DNA from: Sphingobacterium composti
GTDB lineage: Bacteria; Bacteroidota; Bacteroidia; Sphingobacteriales; Sphingobacteriaceae
Direction of reading: 5' to 3'
Assembly (NCBI RefSeq): GCF_009829075.1
Contig: NZ_WUQZ01000028.1
Coordinates: 1-36,586, forward strand
Length of the DNA: 36,586 nucleotides
Of this stretch, positions 31,721 to 36,586 are shown piece after piece (the stretch's first letter is position 1; each line of letters opens with the position of its first letter). The notes under the pieces are model-generated. The model worked only from the letters and a program-made list of their open reading frames with translations. It was not told where the DNA came from and searched no databases. Both the position numbers and the translations under genes were made by a program.

Positions 31721-32770
31721 ATGAAAATCACTATTAAGCATTATCTTCTATTCACATTATTGTTTTCGGTTTCCGCAATAAAAGCCCAGCGTTTTGCTGA
31801 GAATCAAAGTAAAATTGTGCTAGTCGTTCACGGTGGTGCAGGAACGATTAATAAAAAGAATATGACTCCAGAGAAAGAAGCTAATTATAAAGCTGCATTA
31901 ACTTTGGCTTTACAAAAGGGATTTAATGAGTTAAAGTTGGGCAAAAGTGCATTAGATGCTGTGCAAGCTGCAGTCAATGTAATGGAGGATTCACCTTTAT
32001 TCAATGCAGGAAAAGGGGCAGTATTTACTAATGAAGGTAAAAATGAACTTGATGCTTCCATTATGGATGGAAGAACATTAAAAGCAGGAGCTGTTGCAGG
32101 AGTAACATCTCTCAAAAATCCTGTAAATGCCGCACGAGCAGTTATGGAAAAATCTCAACATGTCATGATGGTAGGTAAAGGTGCAGAAATCTTTGCTACT
32201 AGTCAAGGCTGTGAAACAGTGCCTACATCTTATTTTTTCACACAAGAAAGGTGGCAGCAATTGGAGAGAGCGAAGAAATCAGAAATGGGAGATAGAAGTG
32301 CATATAATTTTGATCCAAGAGAAAGCATGATTTCGGGTGTAAGTGATGAAGATAAAAAGTTTGGTACTGTTGGTGCTGTTGCATTGGATATAAATGGGGA
32401 TTTGGCTGCAGCAACTTCTACCGGTGGTATGACAAATAAAAGATATGGGAGGGTAGGAGACTCACCTATTATTGGTGCGGGCACATACTGCAATAATTTA
32501 ACCGCTGGAATTTCATGTACAGGATGGGGAGAATATTATATTCGATTGGCAATCGCTAATCGTGTGTCTAATCTTATAGAATTTAAAAATATTTCTGTAG
32601 AAGAAGCAACTAAGCAGGTGATTTCTGAATTGGGAAATTTGGGTGGTGATGGTGGGATAATAGCTTTGGATCAAAAGGGAAATGTTGCTATGGATTTTAA
32701 TACATCTGGAATGTATCGAGGAACAATAGATGAGAATGGAAATGTTTCTGTTTATATCTTTAAGAATTAA
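31721..32770 (+). CDS. Exported isoaspartyl peptidase/L-asparaginase (plant-type, Ntn hydrolase)
   Basis: The 349-residue proenzyme has a signal peptide (1-22, IKA-Q). Family blocks are VVHGGAGTI near 36, SALDAVQAAVNVMEDSPLFNAGKGAVFTNEG split over 76-106, and ELDASIMDG near 109. The autocleavage site is G-T at T216 in KFGTVGAVALD. T216 becomes the catalytic N-terminal nucleophile, and STGGMTNKRYGRVGDSPIIGAGTYC is the substrate loop. Enzymes of this type (E. coli IaaA) hydrolyse isoaspartyl dipeptides and, weakly, asparagine. Export suggests a role in periplasmic peptide scavenging. It is independent of the thr operon, with a hairpin between. Confidence 0.95.
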   Translation: MKITIKHYLLFTLLFSVSAIKAQRFAENQSKIVLVVHGGAGTINKKNMTPEKEANYKAALTLALQKGFNELKLGKSALDAVQAAVNVMEDSPLFNAGKGAVFTNEGKNELDASIMDGRTLKAGAVAGVTSLKNPVNAARAVMEKSQHVMMVGKGAEIFATSQGCETVPTSYFFTQERWQQLERAKKSEMGDRSAYNFDPRESMISGVSDEDKKFGTVGAVALDINGDLAAATSTGGMTNKRYGRVGDSPIIGAGTYCNNLTAGISCTGWGEYYIRLAIANRVSNLIEFKNISVEEATKQVISELGNLGGDGGIIALDQKGNVAMDFNTSGMYRGTIDENGNVSVYIFKN

Positions 32771-32843
32771 AAGCTTTATGCATTCCATTGAGCATAGGGG
32801 TTTATAGTTTTGCGAAAAACCATATATTTAATTTTGCTTTCCT

Positions 32844-32851
32844 TATTTTTG
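32844..32851 (+). promoter_or_regulatory. -7 element of the RlmI-like gene
   Basis: TATTTTTG matches TAnnTTTG and ends five bases before the preferred ATG at 32857. The start site would almost coincide with the ATG. No good -33 element is seen. Confidence 0.5.
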
Positions 32852-32856
32852 CAGCG

Positions 32857-34041
32857 ATGAATAAAATAATCCTTAATAAAGGCAAAGATAAGGCGGCTTG
32901 GCAATTACACCCTTGGGTGTTTTCAGGAGCGATAAATAAAAAGGAAGGAATAATTGGGAATGGAGATGTCGTTTCCGTTTACAATTGCGACGATGAATTT
33001 ATCGCGTATGGTATTTATAATAATACATCTCGAGTTGCGATCCGTTTGCTAGAGTGGAATCCTGCTAATGAGATTAATGAGAATTGGTGGCGAGTTCGCG
33101 TGCAGAAAGCAGTTCGTAATAGATTTCACCTATTAACTGAAAATAATGATTCTGTACGTTTGATTTTCGCAGAAGCAGATTTCTTGCCAGGATTAATCGC
33201 AGATAAGTATGCAGACTTTATATCTATCCAAGTTCACGCTGCAGGTGTCGAAAATGTAAAAAGTATCATTGTAGATGAGTTGGTAAATTTACTTTCTCCA
33301 AAAGGAATCTACGAACGTAGTGACTTGAAATCACGCGAACATGAAGGTTTGCCTGATACGAATGGATTGTTGTGGGGGAAAATGCCACCAGAATTTGTCG
33401 ATATGGTTGAAAATGGTATTCACTACAAAGTAAATATCATTGATGGACAAAAATCAGGATTCTATTGCGACCAACGCGACAACCGTTTCATAACAGCACA
33501 ATATGCTAAAGGAAAGCGTATGTTGGATTGCTTTTGCTATTCTGGTGGATTTACATTGAATGCATTGCGTGAAGGAGCAAATGAAGTAGTTTCAGTAGAT
33601 AGCTCTGCTTTAGCAATTGAGACGTTAAAAAGTAATGTAATTCACAATGGTTTTGATGTCAAGAAACATATTGCTGTGCAATCAGATGTGAATAAATATT
33701 TGCGCATTTTGAGTGAGCAAGGGGAGAAGTTTGATGTGATAGTGTTGGACCCACCAAAATATGCACCTTCGCGTTCTACCTTAGAAAAGGCTTCACGAGC
33801 ATACAAAGATTTGAACCGAAGAGGTTTAATGTTGTTAGAATCTGGAGGTTTATTGGCTACATTCTCTTGTTCAGGGGCGATGGATATCGATACGTTCAAG
33901 CAAGTACTTGCTTGGGCTGCATTAGATGCAGGCAAAGAAATTCAGTTTATAAGACAATTCACACAACCAGAAGACCATCCTGTACGGGCATCATTTCCTG
34001 AAGGGGAATACCTAAAAGGATTGTTAGTGCGAGTTTTATAA
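32857..34041 (+). CDS. Class I SAM-dependent rRNA methyltransferase (RlmI/RlmK-like)
   Basis: The 394-residue protein has an N-terminal PUA domain (KGKDKAAWQLHPWVFSGAI at about 8-26, RNA binding) and an EEHEE-type middle domain. It then has a Rossmann methyltransferase domain: SAM motif I RMLDCFCYSGGFTLNAL (about 220-236), VSVDSSALAIETLKSN (motif II region) and catalytic VLDPPKYAPSRS near 296. RlmI in E. coli methylates C1962 of 23S rRNA, and that is the likely target type. The frame extends 69 nt upstream with a hydrophobic stretch. The ATG at 32857 is chosen because a promoter element lies within that extension and the PUA domain begins here. Confidence 0.93.
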   Translation: MNKIILNKGKDKAAWQLHPWVFSGAINKKEGIIGNGDVVSVYNCDDEFIAYGIYNNTSRVAIRLLEWNPANEINENWWRVRVQKAVRNRFHLLTENNDSVRLIFAEADFLPGLIADKYADFISIQVHAAGVENVKSIIVDELVNLLSPKGIYERSDLKSREHEGLPDTNGLLWGKMPPEFVDMVENGIHYKVNIIDGQKSGFYCDQRDNRFITAQYAKGKRMLDCFCYSGGFTLNALREGANEVVSVDSSALAIETLKSNVIHNGFDVKKHIAVQSDVNKYLRILSEQGEKFDVIVLDPPKYAPSRSTLEKASRAYKDLNRRGLMLLESGGLLATFSCSGAMDIDTFKQVLAWAALDAGKEIQFIRQFTQPEDHPVRASFPEGEYLKGLLVRVL

Positions 34042-34047
34042 GATATT

Positions 34048-34072
34048 GGCTTTCTTTTTGAAAGCCTTTTTT
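34048..34072 (+). terminator. Intrinsic terminator before the MFS gene
   Basis: A 7-bp stem (GGCTTTC with GAAAGCC) with a TTTTT loop and T6 tail lies just past the methyltransferase stop. It ends 14 nt before the ATG of the exporter, leaving almost no room for a separate promoter. Partial read-through is likely. Confidence 0.8.
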
Positions 34073-34085
34073 ACGAATAATTTTT

Positions 34086-35285
34086 ATGCTAAAGACAACA
34101 TCTACCACGAAACCAGTTTATGCTATTCTAGTAGCTGTAAGCATTGCGCATTTGCTGAATGATTTGATTCAAGGAGTAATACCTGCAGTTTATCCTTTGC
34201 TAAAGGAAGAACATCACTTGAGTTATGGTCAGATAGGGTTTATTACGTTGGTGTACCAACTTTCAGCTTCTATTTTTCAGCCTATCGTAGGAGCATATAC
34301 AGATAAGCGTTCGCATCCTTATTCGCAGATGCTTTCCATGTTTCTTTTGGCTGTAGGAACGTTACTTTTCGCGTATGCGCATAATTTTGAATTTATTTTA
34401 TTTTCCGTGTTTGTGGTTGGTGTAGCTTCATCTATCTTTCATCCCGAATCGTCTCGAATAGCGTTTTTAGCCTCTTCTGGTAAGAGAAGTTTAGCGCAAT
34501 CAATTTTTCAAATTGGTGGAAATGGCGGGATGGCTTTAGCGCCGATAGCAGTAGCTTATATCGTGTTACCACGAGGTCAATGGGCATTAATTTGGCTTTT
34601 AGTAGTGCCACTAATTGGTCATTTGGTAGCGTATTATATTGGCAATTGGTATAAAAAGAAATTGCTTGCTCAAGAAAAATCTGTAAAGAACCCAATCAAA
34701 ATTCCGGATTTGTCTAAGAAGAAGGTCATACTTGCAGTAATAATTCTATTGCTTTTGATTATGTCCAAATATTTCTATGTGTCTAGTATTACGAACTTTC
34801 TACAATTCTACACCATGGAAAAATTTGGTATATCAGAGGTTCAAGCACAGGTTTATTTGTTTTATTTTTTGCTAGCAATTGCTGTGGGTACGATGTTGGG
34901 TGGGATATTTGGTGACCGCTTTGGACGAAAATACGTGATTTGGTTCTCAGTATTGGGTGCAGCTCCATTTACCTTAGCGCTTCCTTATGTAGGATTGACC
35001 ATGACAGCAGTATTTATTGTTATCATTGGAATAATTCTTTCATCAGCTTTTCCTGCCATCATTGTGTATGCACAAGAATTATTGCCAAAGAAATTAGGAA
35101 TGGTTTCTGGACTTTTCTATGGATTTGCTTTCGGCATGGCAGGGATCGGTTCAGCATTATTAGGGTATATGGCTGATAAAACTTCTATAGCGCATATTTA
35201 TAGTGTATGTTCTTATCTTCCATTAATAGGTGTAGTTGCTGCCTTGTTGCCGAATTTACAACGAGTGAAATATTACAACAATTAG
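34086..35285 (+). CDS. fsr: MFS exporter, fosmidomycin-resistance (Fsr) type
   Basis: The 399-residue inner-membrane protein has 12 predicted membrane helices in two halves. Fsr-type blocks are visible: AHLLNDLIQGVIPAVYPLLKEEHHLSYGQIG split over residues 21-51, FQPIVGAYTDKRSHPYSQ (MFS motif A region), SSIFHPESSRIA near 117 and FQIGGNGGMALAPI near 140. The second half has GGIFGDRFGRKYVIWFS and ELLPKKLGMVSGLFYGFAFGMAGIG. The E. coli member exports fosmidomycin; the native substrate here is unknown. It sits 44 nt after the methyltransferase gene, and 23 nt separate it from the convergent YwqK-repeat gene. Confidence 0.9.
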   Translation: MLKTTSTTKPVYAILVAVSIAHLLNDLIQGVIPAVYPLLKEEHHLSYGQIGFITLVYQLSASIFQPIVGAYTDKRSHPYSQMLSMFLLAVGTLLFAYAHNFEFILFSVFVVGVASSIFHPESSRIAFLASSGKRSLAQSIFQIGGNGGMALAPIAVAYIVLPRGQWALIWLLVVPLIGHLVAYYIGNWYKKKLLAQEKSVKNPIKIPDLSKKKVILAVIILLLLIMSKYFYVSSITNFLQFYTMEKFGISEVQAQVYLFYFLLAIAVGTMLGGIFGDRFGRKYVIWFSVLGAAPFTLALPYVGLTMTAVFIVIIGIILSSAFPAIIVYAQELLPKKLGMVSGLFYGFAFGMAGIGSALLGYMADKTSIAHIYSVCSYLPLIGVVAALLPNLQRVKYYNN

Positions 35286-35308
35286 TTGCTATAATTTAGG
35301 TTTGTTTG

Positions 35309-36241
35309 CTAATTGTATTTAAGTGTTTTAATCAGAATTCCGTTTTCGTCATACGACTTCCATATACCTGTTTTATTACCGTTATAGTAGGAACCTTTTT
35401 CTTTTAATATTCCATTGCGGTGATAGAATTCCCATTCTCCAAATTCCATTTGAAGTCCCATATGTGTGCCTCTTTTTTCGATTTGTCCGTTGTCGTAATA
35501 ATGTATCCATTCGCCTATTGGAAGACTTAAATTATCGTACGCACCTTGAATTTCTAGTTTTCCATTCGGATGATAATATTTCCAATCTCCAATCTTTGCC
35601 TGCTTACCGTTTAATATAAATATTTCACCCATATATCTCAACTTTCCATTCGAATAGAATCCTTTAAAATATCCTGTTGGTTCTCCATACTCGTAATTCT
35701 CTTCTTCATTAATTCTTCCATATTCATCATACAATTCTGTAACACCATGCAGCACACCTTTGTCCATACTCACTTTTTTAATAAGTTTATTGTTTTCTGA
35801 ATAATATTTCCAAATCCCAGATTTTTTATCATTAACATACGTGCCTTCTGAATTCAAATTACCATTCTTGTTATAGTACTTGGCAACTCCCTCTAAAAGG
35901 TTATCTTTATAATTTACAATTTTCGCTATTTCGCCTGTTTCTAGATAGTATACCCATTCTCCTGTAGATTTATTATCTAGATAAGCTCCTTCAATACCTA
36001 ATTCACCGCCAGTATGATATAATTTTGCTTGTCCATTTCTTAAGCCTGATTTAAATGTCGATATTTCTTTAACTTTTCCTCCATCTGGATAAAAAATCTT
36101 CCATATTCCAGTTGGTTTTTTATCTTGATCTACATCACCATAAGCCATTATTGCTCCATTGTCGTAATAAAATGTATCTAGAGAGCTTGCTGAGATATGA
36201 GTTGTGAAAAATATTGTGAATAATATAATAATGTTTTTCAT
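35309..36241 (-). CDS. Exported MORN/YwqK-repeat protein
   Basis: The 310-residue protein has a signal peptide (1-19, HISAS) and then about ten tandem repeats of 20-28 residues. Their consensus is G.W.YYx.NG.L…G.Y…G.P.G, for example TGIWKIFYPDGGKVKE near 44, SGIWKYYSENNKLIKK near 141, IGDWKYYHPNGKLEIQG near 216 and FGEWEFYHRNGILKEKG near 266. The repeats are MORN_2-type beta-hairpins. Databases often label such proteins 'YwqK family antitoxin', but no toxin gene is next to it and it is exported, so an antitoxin role is doubtful. A binding or scaffold function in the envelope is likelier. Confidence 0.88.
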   Translation of the reverse strand: MKNIIILFTIFFTTHISASSLDTFYYDNGAIMAYGDVDQDKKPTGIWKIFYPDGGKVKEISTFKSGLRNGQAKLYHTGGELGIEGAYLDNKSTGEWVYYLETGEIAKIVNYKDNLLEGVAKYYNKNGNLNSEGTYVNDKKSGIWKYYSENNKLIKKVSMDKGVLHGVTELYDEYGRINEEENYEYGEPTGYFKGFYSNGKLRYMGEIFILNGKQAKIGDWKYYHPNGKLEIQGAYDNLSLPIGEWIHYYDNGQIEKRGTHMGLQMEFGEWEFYHRNGILKEKGSYYNGNKTGIWKSYDENGILIKTLKYN

Positions 36242-36398
36242 AATTTATCGGTTTGATATTGTAAAATTACAACTATTGTTCTAATTAGAAAATTATTTTT
36301 TAATTATTATTTTATTTATTAAAATTCGGTATAGGGTTTTGAGATTGTGTAGGATGTTTAATAACTACTACAAAAGCGTCCTAAATAAGGTAAAAAAT

Positions 36399-36458
36399 GG
36401 CGGTGAATTTATATAGCAGGGATTGCTATATTTAATTCGCTAAAATGATTCAACCGCC
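36399..36458 (+). promoter_or_regulatory. Inverted repeats in the transposase 5' region
   Basis: GGCGGT at 36399-36404 pairs with ACCGCC at 36453-36458, which ends at the base before the GTG start. Inside, ATATAGCA (36411-36418) pairs with TGCTATAT (36424-36431) around a 5-nt loop, flanked by GAATT/AATTC. The RNA would hide the start region, as in other insertion sequences that block translation from read-through transcripts. Confidence 0.5.
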
Positions 36459-36586
36459 GTGGTAAATATAAACGTATTTTCTCAGATATTAGGACTAGTA
36501 GATCGCAATATTTTTAACAAATTGGTTCAACAATATCAGTCCGATAAACATCACAAAGGGATCAATAGCTGGACTCACTTTGTGAG
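36459..36586 (+). CDS. IS4-type transposase, DUF4372 N-terminus (partial)
   Basis: A GTG at 36459 opens a frame that runs off the window after 42 codons. The visible part (VFSQILGLVDRNIF, then LVQQYQSDKHHKGINSWTHFV) is the DUF4372 N-terminal domain found on IS4-family transposases in Bacteroidota. Typical landmarks are the conserved FxQxL, the KxV..Y..D, and SW.HFV. The DDE catalytic domain would follow outside the window. The start codon is inferred; the next codon is GTA and no in-frame ATG is present. The left end of the element probably lies between about 36310 and 36400, but I could not identify the terminal repeat without the other end. Confidence 0.85.
   Translation, partial: MVNINVFSQILGLVDRNIFNKLVQQYQSDKHHKGINSWTHFV

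Larger units (their letters stand above)
36300..36586 (+). mobile_element. Left end of an IS4-family insertion sequence (boundary uncertain)
   Basis: The transposase start at 36459 and its structured leader show that an insertion sequence begins in this region and continues beyond the window. The left boundary is only approximate. It lies right of the YwqK-repeat gene start (36241) and left of the hairpin at 36399. Terminal inverted repeats and target duplications cannot be verified. Confidence 0.6.

Noticed and set aside
35309..36241. Toxin-antitoxin module
   Set aside because: Only the repeat protein is present, it has a signal peptide, and the neighbours are an MFS exporter and an insertion sequence.
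1..36586. CRISPR array, tRNA or rRNA genes
   Set aside because: I saw no regularly spaced direct repeats, no clover-leaf with a T-arm GTTCGA-type motif, and no rRNA-like stretch on either strand.

Overview
The window looks like chromosomal DNA of a low-GC member of the Bacteroidota, most likely a Sphingobacterium/Pedobacter-type organism (Sphingobacteriaceae). The evidence is: many promoters with the Bacteroidota -7 element TAnnTTTG; family-typical genes (DUF2027, DUF4292, bifunctional ThrA followed by thrB and thrC, the rplM-rpsI-rpsB-tsf order, an EnvC-like protein with a degenerate LytM domain); and signal peptides ending in Q/A-Q typical of the phylum. Genus-level placement is inference. 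Both window ends lie inside mobile elements: the 3' end of a group II intron on the left, and the 5' end of an IS4/DUF4372-type transposase gene on the right. The window may therefore be an assembly contig bounded by multicopy repeats.

Layout. 1-403: end of the intron maturase gene plus intron domains V and VI, followed at once by an intergenic palindrome. 478-4446 (minus): heme operon hemA, a fused hemC-hemD, and hemB. 4760-6218 (plus): a small membrane protein and an AI-2E/PerM-type transporter. 6245-6454: an unannotated, self-contained transcription unit with a 27-codon ORF and a strong terminator. 6531-9300 (plus): rbfA, aat, a PLP enzyme and a DUF2027 protein, tightly packed. 9485-12130: secreted alpha-L-rhamnosidase (GH78). 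12196-16549: an AT-rich accessory stretch with a lipoprotein carrying a TonB-C-like tail and a 1160-residue exported protein of unknown function. 16634-19296 (minus): tsf, rpsB, rpsI, rplM. 19537-25179 (plus): cell-envelope genes (TPR protein, DUF4292 lipoprotein, EnvC-like LytM protein, TatA, MltD-like lytic transglycosylase). 25207-26377 (minus): a PyrR-like phosphoribosyltransferase and an NlpC/P60 hydrolase. 26641-31615 (plus): threonine operon with a leader-peptide attenuator. 31721-35285 (plus): exported isoaspartyl peptidase/asparaginase, RlmI-like methyltransferase, and an Fsr-type MFS exporter. 35309-36241 (minus): MORN/YwqK-repeat protein. 36459-36586: start of the transposase.

How the genes work together. 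HemA, HemCD and HemB supply the steps from glutamyl-tRNA to uroporphyrinogen III, apart from HemL. ThrA, ThrB and ThrC convert aspartate to threonine and appear to be controlled by transcription attenuation: a 22-residue leader peptide contains 9 Thr/Ile codons, and a 10-nt antiterminator segment is exactly complementary to the terminator. The envelope genes form a peptidoglycan and outer-membrane maintenance neighbourhood.

The attenuator is the clearest regulatory system in the window. The least explained parts are the 6.25-6.45 kb transcript, the structured rpsB-tsf spacer, and the 12.2-16.5 kb accessory pair. I found no CRISPR array, tRNA or rRNA.
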